Shown: positions 32,619 through 40,658 of the stretch, piece after piece | Position numbering within the stretch: the stretch's first letter is position 1 | Layout: each line of letters opens with the position of its first letter | Assembly (NCBI RefSeq): GCF_014701095.1 | Contig: NZ_AP023439.1 | Coordinates: forward strand, 5,072,001 to 5,136,000 | DNA from: Streptomyces tuirus | Lineage (GTDB): Bacteria > Actinomycetota > Actinomycetes > Streptomycetales > Streptomycetaceae | Length of the DNA stretch: 64,000 bases | Direction: 5' to 3' | Position numbers and translations under genes: made by a program | The notes under the pieces: generated by a model | Seen by the model: the letters and a program-made list of their open reading frames with translations, nothing else | Databases searched by the model: none | What the model was told of the DNA's origin: nothing

Positions 32619-33587
32619 TCACACAATCACACGCAGTGCACGGCGTACGCCTGTGAACGTCACGCTTGTTCGCAGCCCCAGGTGGTCACCGTCCATCTGG
32701 AGGGGGAGCGGGACCTTCGAATGCAAGGTGAACTCTGTCAAGTCGTGCAGAGAGGTGGCGTGCTTGCCATGGGGTCCACGCTCGGGGGACGAAGTGAGCA
32801 ACTGGGTGCCATACCGGGCAACCGCCGCGGTGGACAGGCGGCTGAGACCGAAGAGATCGAGCCCGGTATCGAACGAGGCTTTAGGCGCCGCGTAGATCGG
32901 GCGATTGCCCAGAAACGTCCATGGCGAGGTGTTCGAGACTATGGACAGCACCAGATCGGTGACCGGATCCTCGCCGGCCCGCTCCAGCGTGATCGTCCCG
33001 TTGCGGCGGTTCGGCTCGCCCAGGAGCTGACGCATCACCTGGCGCACATAGAGGGCATGTGTGGATTTCCTGCCGCGCTCGCGATGCTGCTCCACACGGC
33101 CCACCACGCCGGCGTCGAAGCCGAGCCCCGCGTTGAAGGTGAACCAGCGGGACGGCACCGACTCGTCCTCCGTGCCCGGCGTGCCCGAGGTCAGGCCCAG
33201 GCCGACGGTTCGCTCGCTGCCGTCGCGCAGGGCGTCCAGCAGGGCGCCGGTGGCTTCCACGGCGTCGTTGGGCAGGCCCAGGGCGCGGGCGAAGACGTTG
33301 GTGGAGCCACCGGGGACCACGGCGAGGCCGGGCAGATGCCCCGGGGCGGGGCCGGCGTGCAGCAGGCCGTTGACCACTTCGTTGACCGTGCCGTCGCCGC
33401 CGAGGGCCACCACCAGGTCGATGTCGTCACTGTCGGCCGCCTGCCGGCCGAGGTCGCGCGCGTGGCCGCGGTACTCCGTGGTGACCGCCTCCAGCTTCAT
33501 CTCGCTGGCGAGCGCATGGATCAGCACGTCGCGCGTGCGCGCACTCGTGGTGGTTGCCGCCGGATTGACCACGAGAAGTGCACGCAT
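32619..33587 (-). CDS. diacylglycerol/lipid kinase family protein
   Basis: A 322-residue protein with the DAGK catalytic-domain signature GGDGTVNEVVNG near residues 63-74, an NPAA motif at the N terminus, and VPGGSTNVFARALGLP. These proteins phosphorylate diacylglycerol or related lipids with ATP, and in actinobacteria also take part in phosphatidylinositol-related lipid synthesis. It is upstream of wblE on the same strand but 321 bases away, so it is probably separately transcribed. Confidence 0.88.
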   Translation of the reverse strand: MRALLVVNPAATTTSARTRDVLIHALASEMKLEAVTTEYRGHARDLGRQAADSDDIDLVVALGGDGTVNEVVNGLLHAGPAPGHLPGLAVVPGGSTNVFARALGLPNDAVEATGALLDALRDGSERTVGLGLTSGTPGTEDESVPSRWFTFNAGLGFDAGVVGRVEQHRERGRKSTHALYVRQVMRQLLGEPNRRNGTITLERAGEDPVTDLVLSIVSNTSPWTFLGNRPIYAAPKASFDTGLDLFGLSRLSTAAVARYGTQLLTSSPERGPHGKHATSLHDLTEFTLHSKVPLPLQMDGDHLGLRTSVTFTGVRRALRVIV

Positions 33588-33703
33588 GACTGGCAGCGTA
33601 CCTACTGGGTGGTACCGGGCCCATACCGAGGTAGGGATCAGGTAAGAGGACGGGGGTGAACCGCGCCCCGGGGGGCGTGCACGGCGGGGGCTACTCTTCA
33701 GGG

Positions 33704-34144
33704 GTGAGCAGTGAGCAGACCCCCACCACCGAGGAAACCACCGGCCCCCGCCCCCGGCGTCTGACGTACGCGGCGCTGCTGGCCGCGCTGGAAGGCCTCG
33801 CGCTGGTCGTCGGCGGCGTCTGGATCCTCGTCCTCGGCCTCACCGGGCATCCGGACGACCGGCAGCAGGCCGTGACCGGAGGCATCACGCTGGTGGTGCT
33901 CGCACTGCTTCCGCTGCTCGCCGCCCGTGGGCTGCTCGGCTGCCGCAGCTGGAGCCGCGGTCCTGCCGTCATCACCCAGCTCATGGCGCTGCCGGTGGCC
34001 TACAACCTGCTGCAGGCCGACAGCATGGCCATTCCGGCCGGGATCGCCCTCGCGGTCGTGGCCGTCGCGTCGCTCGTGCTGCTGGTGAACCCCGAGACGA
34101 CCCGGGCCCTCGGGATCCGCGGGCCCGGCAACCTGGAGAAGTAG
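33704..34144 (+). CDS. integral membrane protein of unknown function
   Basis: From a GTG at 33704 the product is 146 residues with four hydrophobic segments (about 22-42, 52-72, 84-100 and 104-124). A GTG at 33656 gives a 16-residue longer, low-complexity N terminus. There is no recognisable motif. It is convergent with sigH, only 3 bases apart, and divergent from the lipid kinase. Confidence 0.65.
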   Translation: MSSEQTPTTEETTGPRPRRLTYAALLAALEGLALVVGGVWILVLGLTGHPDDRQQAVTGGITLVVLALLPLLAARGLLGCRSWSRGPAVITQLMALPVAYNLLQADSMAIPAGIALAVVAVASLVLLVNPETTRALGIRGPGNLEK

Positions 34145-34147
34145 CGC

Positions 34148-35275
34148 TCACTCCTCGACGAGGAGCTTCTCCCGCAACTGCGCGAGCGTGCGCGCCAGCA
34201 GCCTGGAGACGTGCATCTGGGAGATGCCGACCTCCTGCGCGATCTGCGACTGGGTCATGTTGCCGAAGAAGCGCAGCAGCAGGATCCGCTTCTCGCGCGG
34301 CGGGAGATCCTCCAGCAGCGGCTTGAGCGACTCCCGGTACTCCACGCCCTCCAGCGCCTCGTCCTCCGCGCCGAGGGTGTCGGCGACCGCCGGGGACTCG
34401 TCGTCGGTGTCGGGGACGTCCAGGGACAGCGTGGAGTACGCGTTGGCGGACTCCAGGCCCTCCAGGACCTCCTCCTCCGAGATCGCCAGCTTCTCGGCGA
34501 GCTCGTGGACCGTGGGTGAGCGGCCGTGCAGCTGGGAGAGCTCGGCCGTGGCCGTGGTCAGCGCCAGGCGCAGCTCCTGCAGCCGGCGCGGGACGCGCAC
34601 CGCCCAGCCCTTGTCGCGGAAGTGCCGCTTGATCTCTCCCACGACCGTGGGAGTCGCGTATGTGGAGAACTCCACGCCGCGGTCCGGGTCGAATCGGTCG
34701 ACCGACTTGATCAGGCCGATCGTGGCGACCTGGGTGAGGTCGTCCAGCGGCTCGCCGCGGTTGCGGAAGCGGCGCGCGAGATGCTCCACGAGGGGCAGAT
34801 GCATACGGACCAGCTGGTTGCGCAGCTCCGCGTACTCGGGGCTGCCACTGTCCAGCGTGCGCAGTTTGAGGAACATCTCGCGCGCACCGCTGCGGTCCGG
34901 AGAGCCGTGATGCCCACCTTGTGTGTGGTGTGCGCGCGGCGCCTGATCCTCGGAGTTCCGCTCGTGCTCGCTCATCGTCCCGCCCGTCGCCCTTCCCCGA
35001 GCGCTCGCCTCCTCCGGCACCCCCGACTTCGAGCGGGTGGGCGGACCCCCCTGGGCCGGGGATGCGGCGATCCCCCCGCCCGGAGACGCGCTCCGCACGG
35101 CACCGTCCCGGTCCAGCCGCCCGCCGCCCGGGAGGACGGCCTCCACGGAGTCGTCCTCGGGGTGCGGGCGGGCCTGCTCGGGAATGCCGTCGATGCCGTC
35201 CGCCATGCGCCGGGCACCGCTCGTGCCCGTGCCCTCGGCCGGCAGCCCTCGTGTGCCACGCTCTTCGTCCCGCAC
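34148..35275 (-). CDS. sigH: SigB-family stress sigma factor SigH
   Basis: SigH controls osmotic/heat stress genes and septation in S. coelicolor. The C-terminal ~265 residues form sigma regions 2 to 4 (FRNRGEPLDDLTQVATIGLIK, then NMTQSQIAQEVGISQMHVSRL). The N-terminal ~100 residues are Gly/Pro/Arg-rich and likely unstructured. I use a GTG at 35275 because GAGGA precedes it and it starts 17 bases after ushX ends. ATGs at 35206 and 34975 give shorter forms, and the same frame stays open upstream through ushX. Several SigH isoforms from alternative starts and proteolysis have been described in S. coelicolor, so more than one start may be real. Confidence 0.93.
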   Translation of the reverse strand: MRDEERGTRGLPAEGTGTSGARRMADGIDGIPEQARPHPEDDSVEAVLPGGGRLDRDGAVRSASPGGGIAASPAQGGPPTRSKSGVPEEASARGRATGGTMSEHERNSEDQAPRAHHTQGGHHGSPDRSGAREMFLKLRTLDSGSPEYAELRNQLVRMHLPLVEHLARRFRNRGEPLDDLTQVATIGLIKSVDRFDPDRGVEFSTYATPTVVGEIKRHFRDKGWAVRVPRRLQELRLALTTATAELSQLHGRSPTVHELAEKLAISEEEVLEGLESANAYSTLSLDVPDTDDESPAVADTLGAEDEALEGVEYRESLKPLLEDLPPREKRILLLRFFGNMTQSQIAQEVGISQMHVSRLLARTLAQLREKLLVEE

Positions 35276-35292
35276 CGGCCCGTCCTCGCTCC

Positions 35293-35706
35293 TCACGCCG
35301 GCCCGGGTCCCGCGCCGCGCTGTTTGTAGAGGCTGATCGAAACGGTTTTGTCCTTGTCCACGGCAGAGGAGACCTTGCCCGCGAGGGCGGACAGAACCGT
35401 CCAGGCGAAGGTGTCCCGTGACGGGGCATGGCCGTCCGTGGTCGGCGCCGAGACGGTGACCTCGAGCGAGTCGTCGACGAGGCGGAAGACACAACTGAGC
35501 ACCGAGCCGGGCACGGCCTGCTGAAGCAGGATCGCGCAGGCCTCGTCCACCGCGATGCGCAGGTCCTCGATCTCGTCGAGGGTGAAGTCCAAACGGGCCG
35601 CGAGACCGGCCGTGGCCGTACGCAGCACCGACAGGTAGGCACCCGCGGCCGGCAGCCGGACTTCCACGAAGTCCTGGGTCGCGGGCTCGCCTGCGATCTG
35701 GGACAC
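35293..35706 (-). CDS. ushX: anti-sigma factor UshX (PrsH), RsbW-like
   Basis: A ~137-residue SpoIIAB/RsbW-like ATPase fold that binds and inhibits SigH. The N-box helix is visible (EIEDLRIAVDEACAILLQQA), but the usual Asn that coordinates Mg/ATP appears replaced, so nucleotide binding may be weak. I prefer the GTG at 35706, which has GGAGG five bases upstream; an ATG at 35718 has no ribosome-binding site. It is upstream of sigH in one operon, the typical partner arrangement. Confidence 0.88.
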   Translation of the reverse strand: MSQIAGEPATQDFVEVRLPAAGAYLSVLRTATAGLAARLDFTLDEIEDLRIAVDEACAILLQQAVPGSVLSCVFRLVDDSLEVTVSAPTTDGHAPSRDTFAWTVLSALAGKVSSAVDKDKTVSISLYKQRGAGPGPA

Positions 35707-35968
35707 CCTCACCTCCATGGTGGTACAAGCGTTTCAGGGCCGAGGGTCACCCCCCGGTACAACGCGATTCGTGGTTCAGCGGTGACGCTATCGCGCTCTC
35801 GACGGTCCTGTCCCCGGGACCCCATCCCCTTGTCGTCACTCACAGTAAACCTGTGGATACGCTCCGTGTCTAGAGGTTGGGCGGGCCCAAATGGGAAGAG
35901 CGCGCGCCGGATTGACGTACCCAGACGTCAGACGGTCGAACCGTCCGCCGCCCGGGGTCCTGTCGCGC

Positions 35969-36229
35969 TCACACCAGGACATGGTCGACAAAGCACCAAC
36001 GCCAGGTCTCCCCGGGTTCGTGGCTCCGCATCACGGGATGGCCGGACTCCTTATGATGCTCCGCCGCGTGCCGTCCAGGCGAGGAGTCGCAGCAGCCGAC
36101 GTGACCGCAGCTCAGGCACAGCCGTAGTTGCACCGGATCCATGCCGTCCGCCAGGCACTCCGGACACGTCTCGCTCAGCGGGCCGGGTTCTGGGTGCGGC
36201 AGCGCGTCGGAGTGCGTGCACTGTTTCAT
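35969..36229 (-). CDS. UBP-type zinc-finger protein
   Basis: An 86-residue protein built almost entirely from a UBP zinc finger: CTH, CPEC, CLSCGHVGCCDSS, HAAEHH, HPVMRS and WCFVD segments supply the Cys/His ligands. In eukaryotes this fold binds the ubiquitin C terminus; in actinobacteria, which lack canonical ubiquitin, the partner is unknown. The start at 36229 (MKQCTHSD) was chosen because the zinc domain begins there. It is divergent from the antiporter gene. Confidence 0.85.
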   Translation of the reverse strand: MKQCTHSDALPHPEPGPLSETCPECLADGMDPVQLRLCLSCGHVGCCDSSPGRHAAEHHKESGHPVMRSHEPGETWRWCFVDHVLV

Positions 36230-36291
36230 GATTGCCAGGTTACGACGGTCGGGCGGAAGACCGCGTCGAAAAGTGAGGGCGGGCGAGAACG

Positions 36292-37890
36292 ATGGACGTG
36301 ATGCCACTGCTGCTGCTCGTGGCGGGCAGCGCCGCGATCGCCGCGGCCGCGCGGCGTACCCCGGTGCCGGCGCCCCTGCTGCTGGTGGCGGCGGGGCTGG
36401 CGGTCAGCTACGTCCCGGGGGTGCCCGATTACACGCTTGACCCGCACGTGGTCCTGCCGCTCATCCTGCCCCCGCTGCTGTACACGGCGGCCACCGACAG
36501 CTCCTACCTCGACTTGCGGGCGCAGCTGCGGCCGGTCGCGATGCTGTCGGTCGGGTACGTGCTGTTCGCGACCTTCGTCGTGGGCTGGGCCCTGTACCTC
36601 ATCGTGCCGGGCATGCCGCTGACAGCGGCGCTGGTCTTCGGCGCGGTGGTGGCGCCCCCGGACGCTGTCGCGGCGACGGCGGTGGCCCGCCGGGTCGGGC
36701 TGCCGTCGCGGATCACCACGATCCTCCAGGGCGAGTCCCTGCTGAACGACGCGACCGCGATCACCACCTACCGGGTGGCCCTGGCCGCCGCCGTCGGCGA
36801 GGGCGCGACCTGGGCCGGGGCCATCGGCGAGTTCCTGCTCGCGGCGGTCGGCGGCGTCGTGGTGGGCCTGCTGCTGATGGCGCCGATCCACTGGCTGCGC
36901 ACGCACCTGAAGGAACCGCTGCTGCAGAACACGCTCTCCCTGCTGATCCCGTTCGTCGCGTACGCAGTCGCCGAGCAGGTGCACGCCTCCGGTGTCCTCG
37001 CGGTCGTGGTCGTCGCGCTCCACCTGGGGCACCGTGCGTGGGAGGTCGACTTCGCGACGCGCCTGCAGGAGGAGGCGGTCTGGAAGGTGGTCGCCTTCAT
37101 CTTGGAGTCGACGGTGTTCGCGTTGATCGGACTCCAGCTGCCGGTGGTCCTCAGGGGCCTCGGCGAGTACGAGGGGGCCGACGCCGCCTGGTACGCGGTC
37201 GCGATTTTCCTGGTCGTCGTCGTGAGCCGTTTCGTCTGGGTGTACCCCGCCACCTTCCTGCCGCGGCTGCTGTCGGCCCGGGTGCGGGAACGGGAGGAGG
37301 ACCCGACCTGGAAGGGGCCGTTCGTCATCGCGTGGGCCGGGATGCGGGGCGTGGTCTCCCTGGCCATCGCCTTCTCTATCCCGCTCACCATGCACGACGG
37401 CGAGGAGCCCTTCCCGCACCGCAACCTCATCCTCTTCCTGACCTTCACGACCGTCATCGGGACCCTCGTCGTGCAGGGCCTGACCCTGCCCCCGCTCATC
37501 CGGCTGCTGAAGTTCCCCGGACGGGACCCCCAGACCGAGACGCTCATCGAGGCCAACGCCCAGGCACAGGCCTCCAGGGCCGCGGAACAGCGCCTGGAGG
37601 AGCTCCTGGCCGACGAACGCAACGCCCTGCCCGCTCCGCTCGCCGACCGGCTGCGCACCGTCCTGGAGCGCCGCCGCAACGCCCCCTGGGAACGGCTTGG
37701 CCAGGCCAACCCGATCACCGGGGAGTCCGTCGACGACACCTACAGGCGGCTGTCACGGGAGGTCATCAGCGCCGAGCGCGAGGTCTTGGTCAAGCTCCGG
37801 GACGGCCGCTACATCGACGACGAGATGCTGCGGACCCTGCTGCGCAGGCTGGACCTGGAGGAGGCGGCGGCCTTCCGGGAGGCCGCGTGA
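36292..37890 (+). CDS. Na+/H+ antiporter (CPA1 family)
   Basis: A 532-residue cation/proton antiporter with about 12 membrane segments over the first ~400 residues and a hydrophilic helical C-terminal domain. The ion-binding segment VVAPPDAVAATA and GESLLNDATAI are typical of bacterial CPA1/NhaP-like exchangers, as is WAGMRGVVSLAIA. It should exchange cytoplasmic Na+ (or K+) for external protons, supporting pH and salt homeostasis. Confidence 0.9.
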   Translation: MDVMPLLLLVAGSAAIAAAARRTPVPAPLLLVAAGLAVSYVPGVPDYTLDPHVVLPLILPPLLYTAATDSSYLDLRAQLRPVAMLSVGYVLFATFVVGWALYLIVPGMPLTAALVFGAVVAPPDAVAATAVARRVGLPSRITTILQGESLLNDATAITTYRVALAAAVGEGATWAGAIGEFLLAAVGGVVVGLLLMAPIHWLRTHLKEPLLQNTLSLLIPFVAYAVAEQVHASGVLAVVVVALHLGHRAWEVDFATRLQEEAVWKVVAFILESTVFALIGLQLPVVLRGLGEYEGADAAWYAVAIFLVVVVSRFVWVYPATFLPRLLSARVREREEDPTWKGPFVIAWAGMRGVVSLAIAFSIPLTMHDGEEPFPHRNLILFLTFTTVIGTLVVQGLTLPPLIRLLKFPGRDPQTETLIEANAQAQASRAAEQRLEELLADERNALPAPLADRLRTVLERRRNAPWERLGQANPITGESVDDTYRRLSREVISAEREVLVKLRDGRYIDDEMLRTLLRRLDLEEAAAFREAA

Positions 37891-37990
37891 CGACGGGCCG
37901 CCGCCCCAGGGGCGACGACGGGCCGGCGTCTCCGAGGAGTCGACGGGCCGGCGACTCAGGTACGACGACGGGTCGGCCTCTCAGGGGAAG
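37891..37990. repeat. 25-bp tandem repeat, four degenerate copies
   Basis: The motif CGACGGGCCGGCG recurs at 37891, 37916, 37941 and 37966, an exact 25-base period. It begins directly after the antiporter stop, and the last copy runs over the stop codon of the convergent PLP-enzyme gene at 37981. Confidence 0.75.
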
Positions 37991-38889
37991 GGGCGCCCGG
38001 TGATCACGGCCGCCACCGCCGTCCCGCGAGGGAAGGCGCCTTCTCCGGCCAGGGTGACGAGGCCGTAGAGCAGCTTGGCGACATACAGGCGTTCGACGGG
38101 CAGGCCGTGCCGGTGCTCGAATTCCGCCGCGAAGGCGTCGAGCTCGGCGGGCACGCGCGCGTAGCCACCGCCATGGAAGCGCTCGTCCAGGCTCCAGGCG
38201 CCGCGCCTGCCACCGAAAGCCTCACGCTGCAGTGCCTCCGTCTCGGCGGCCAGGAAGCCGCCCCTGAGCACCGGCACACCCAAGGCCCGCTGGCCGGGAG
38301 CGAGACCGGCCGCCAGCCCCGCGAGCGTGCCACCGGTACCGCAGGCCACGGCGACGACCTCGGCCAGGCCGCGCAGTTCGGCGCCGAGCGCCCGGCAGCC
38401 GCGGACGGCCTCGGCGTTGCTGCCGCCCTCGGGGACCACGTACGCCTCCTCCGCGTCCGCCGCGCGCAGGATGCCGGCCAGGGTCCGCGGCCCGGACTTG
38501 CCCCGGTAGGTCGCCCTGTCGACGAAGTGCAGCCGCATGCCGTCGGCCGTGCAGCGGGCCAGCGAGGGGTTGAGGGGCCGGCCGGCCAGCTCGTCGCCGC
38601 GGACGACACCGACGGTGGGGATGCCGAGCAGCCGGCCTGCCGCGGCCGTGGCACGCAGGTGGTTGGACCAGGCACCGCCGAAGGTGACGACGGTACGGCC
38701 GGCCGCCGCGGTCAGATTCGGAGCCAGCTTGCGCCACTTGTTGCCGATCAGCTCCGGGTGGATGAGATCGTCGCGCTTCAGCAGCAGCCGCACACCCCGG
38801 CGCTCGAACCGGCCGTCCACGACCTCCTGCACCGGTGACGGCAGCCGTGGGCGCAGCGCGGCGATTCCGGGAGCGTCGGGGCTGGTCAC
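37981..38889 (-). CDS. PLP-dependent ACC deaminase/D-cysteine desulfhydrase-like enzyme
   Basis: A 302-residue fold-type II PLP enzyme. The cofactor lysine is Lys51 in GNKWRKL, GGAWSNHLRATAAAG binds substrate and PLP phosphate, and GTGGTLAG is the phosphate loop. Relatives deaminate 1-aminocyclopropane-1-carboxylate or desulfurate D-cysteine; the residues that separate these were not checked, so the substrate stays open. The GTG at 38889 was used because the frame upstream lacks coding character. Confidence 0.83.
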   Translation of the reverse strand: MTSPDAPGIAALRPRLPSPVQEVVDGRFERRGVRLLLKRDDLIHPELIGNKWRKLAPNLTAAAGRTVVTFGGAWSNHLRATAAAGRLLGIPTVGVVRGDELAGRPLNPSLARCTADGMRLHFVDRATYRGKSGPRTLAGILRAADAEEAYVVPEGGSNAEAVRGCRALGAELRGLAEVVAVACGTGGTLAGLAAGLAPGQRALGVPVLRGGFLAAETEALQREAFGGRRGAWSLDERFHGGGYARVPAELDAFAAEFEHRHGLPVERLYVAKLLYGLVTLAGEGAFPRGTAVAAVITGRPFP

Positions 38890-39140
38890 CGGCCCATTGT
38901 CACCCGGGAGTGGGGAAGCGCGGGGCTCGGGCTGACGCCGCGCTCCCGCCTGGGCCCCTCGTCCGAGGGCCCGACACGAGCGCCCTCCAACGCCGTGACG
39001 GCCCCCTTGCCCAGCAGCGCAAAGCTCCATTCCCGCTCTTTCGGGTAATAGCACGACCACGCTGAGTGAGGAAGGCTTGCCCGTGCACATCGATGCCCGA
39101 GGCATGTGGGCGTCGGTCACAACCGGGAGGGCAGTTCTCT

Positions 39141-40547
39141 ATGTCGGTAGGCGAAGAGGTCCGCACGGAGCAGACCAAGCCGCAGCAGAGTCTCGGCACG
39201 GCGGCCGCGCGGAACCTGGCCACCACGACCAAGTCCGTGCCGCAGATGCAGGAGATCAGCTCCCGCTGGCTGCTGCGGATGCTGCCGTGGGTCGACATCC
39301 AGGGGGGTACGTACCGGGTGAACCGGCGGCTGACGTTCGCCGTGGGCGACGGCCGTCTGACGTTCGTGAAGACCGGCGACCGTGTCGAGATCATCCCCGC
39401 GGAGCTCGGCGAACTGCCGGCCCTGCGGTCCTACGAGGACGAGGAGGTGCTCTTCGAGATCGCCCGCCGCTGCGAGCAGCGGGAGATCCCGGCCGGCGAC
39501 GTGATCGCCTCGTTCGGCAGCCCGTCCGACGAGGTGTACCTCCTCGCGCACGGCAGGGTGGAGAAGGTCGGCACGGGCCCCTACGGGGACGACGAGTCCC
39601 TCGGTGTGCTCGCCGACGGCGCCTACTTCGGCGAGGACGCCCTGCTGAACGAGGACGCGATCTGGGAGTACACGGCCCGCGCCCTCACCGCGTGCACCGT
39701 GCTGGTGCTGCCCCGCCAGGAGTTCGCGCAGATCGCGGAGCGCTCGGACACCCTGCGCGAACACCTCCAGCAGCGCCGCTCGATCCCCTCGCAGCGCTCC
39801 AACAAGTACGGCGAGAAGGAGATCGACCTCTCCGCCGGCCACTCCGGCGAGCCGGACATCCCGCACACCTTCGTCGACTACGAGGCCCGGCCCCGTGAGT
39901 ACGAACTGAGCGTCGCCCAGACCGTGCTGCGCATCCACTCGCGCGTGGCCGACCTGTACAACCAGCCCATGAACCAGACCGAGCAGCAGATCCGGCTGAC
40001 GGTCGAGGCGCTGAAGGAGCGCCAGGAGCACGAGCTGGTCAACAACCGCGACTTCGGGCTTCTGCACAACTGCGAGTACGACCAGCGGATCCAGCCGCAC
40101 GACGGCGTGCCCGGCCCGGACGACCTGGACGAGCTGCTCAGCAGGCGCCGCGGCACCAAGATGCTCCTCGCCCACCCGCGCGCCATCGCCGCGTTCGGCC
40201 GCGAACTCAACAAGCGCGGACTGGTCCCCGAGACCATCGACATGGCCGGCAACCGCATCCCGACCTGGCGCGGTGTGCCGATCTTCCCGTGCAACAAGAT
40301 CCCCGTCTCGGACGCCCGGACGACGTCGATCATCGCCCTGCGTACCGGCGAGGCCGACCAGGGCGTCATCGGTCTGCGTGCCTCGGGCATCCCGGACGAG
40401 ATCGAGCCGAGCCTGTCGGTGCGCTTCATGGGCATCAACGAACAGGCCATCATCAAATACCTGGTCACGGCCTACTACTCCGCCGCGGTGCTGGTACCGG
40501 ACGCGCTCGGCGTCCTGGAGAACGTCGAGATCGGCCGCTGGCGGTGA
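39141..40547 (+). CDS. family 2B encapsulin shell protein with cNMP-binding-like domain (EshA-like)
   Basis: A 468-residue protein. A flexible N arm (1-35) is followed by an insertion that looks like a cyclic-nucleotide-binding domain (about 97-205; IPAGDVIASFGSPSDEVYLL and YFGEDALL), then an HK97-like shell domain (about 240-460). This is the layout of family 2B encapsulins, including EshA of S. griseus, which assemble into protein nanocompartments. The ATG at 39141 follows GGGAGGG. The gene downstream encodes a polyprenyl diphosphate synthase, a known type of cargo for this family. The nucleotide ligand is unproven. Confidence 0.88.
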   Translation: MSVGEEVRTEQTKPQQSLGTAAARNLATTTKSVPQMQEISSRWLLRMLPWVDIQGGTYRVNRRLTFAVGDGRLTFVKTGDRVEIIPAELGELPALRSYEDEEVLFEIARRCEQREIPAGDVIASFGSPSDEVYLLAHGRVEKVGTGPYGDDESLGVLADGAYFGEDALLNEDAIWEYTARALTACTVLVLPRQEFAQIAERSDTLREHLQQRRSIPSQRSNKYGEKEIDLSAGHSGEPDIPHTFVDYEARPREYELSVAQTVLRIHSRVADLYNQPMNQTEQQIRLTVEALKERQEHELVNNRDFGLLHNCEYDQRIQPHDGVPGPDDLDELLSRRRGTKMLLAHPRAIAAFGRELNKRGLVPETIDMAGNRIPTWRGVPIFPCNKIPVSDARTTSIIALRTGEADQGVIGLRASGIPDEIEPSLSVRFMGINEQAIIKYLVTAYYSAAVLVPDALGVLENVEIGRWR

Positions 40548-40571
40548 TACTCCCGGTACGCCGGCCGTGTC

Positions 40572-40589
40572 CCCGCCCGTCAGGGCGGG
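40572..40589 (+). terminator. hairpin between encapsulin and cargo gene
   Basis: CCCGCCC and GGGCGGG form a 7-bp stem with a GTCA loop, 25 bases after the shell stop and 70 bases before the next start. It may be a partial terminator setting shell:cargo ratio, or a full stop before a separate promoter. Confidence 0.45.
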
Positions 40590-40658
40590 TACATCCTCGG
40601 GGTACGCGCCCAGCGGCAGCGGAAGCGCCACCGTCCGCTCATTCTCCGAGGCGGTCCC

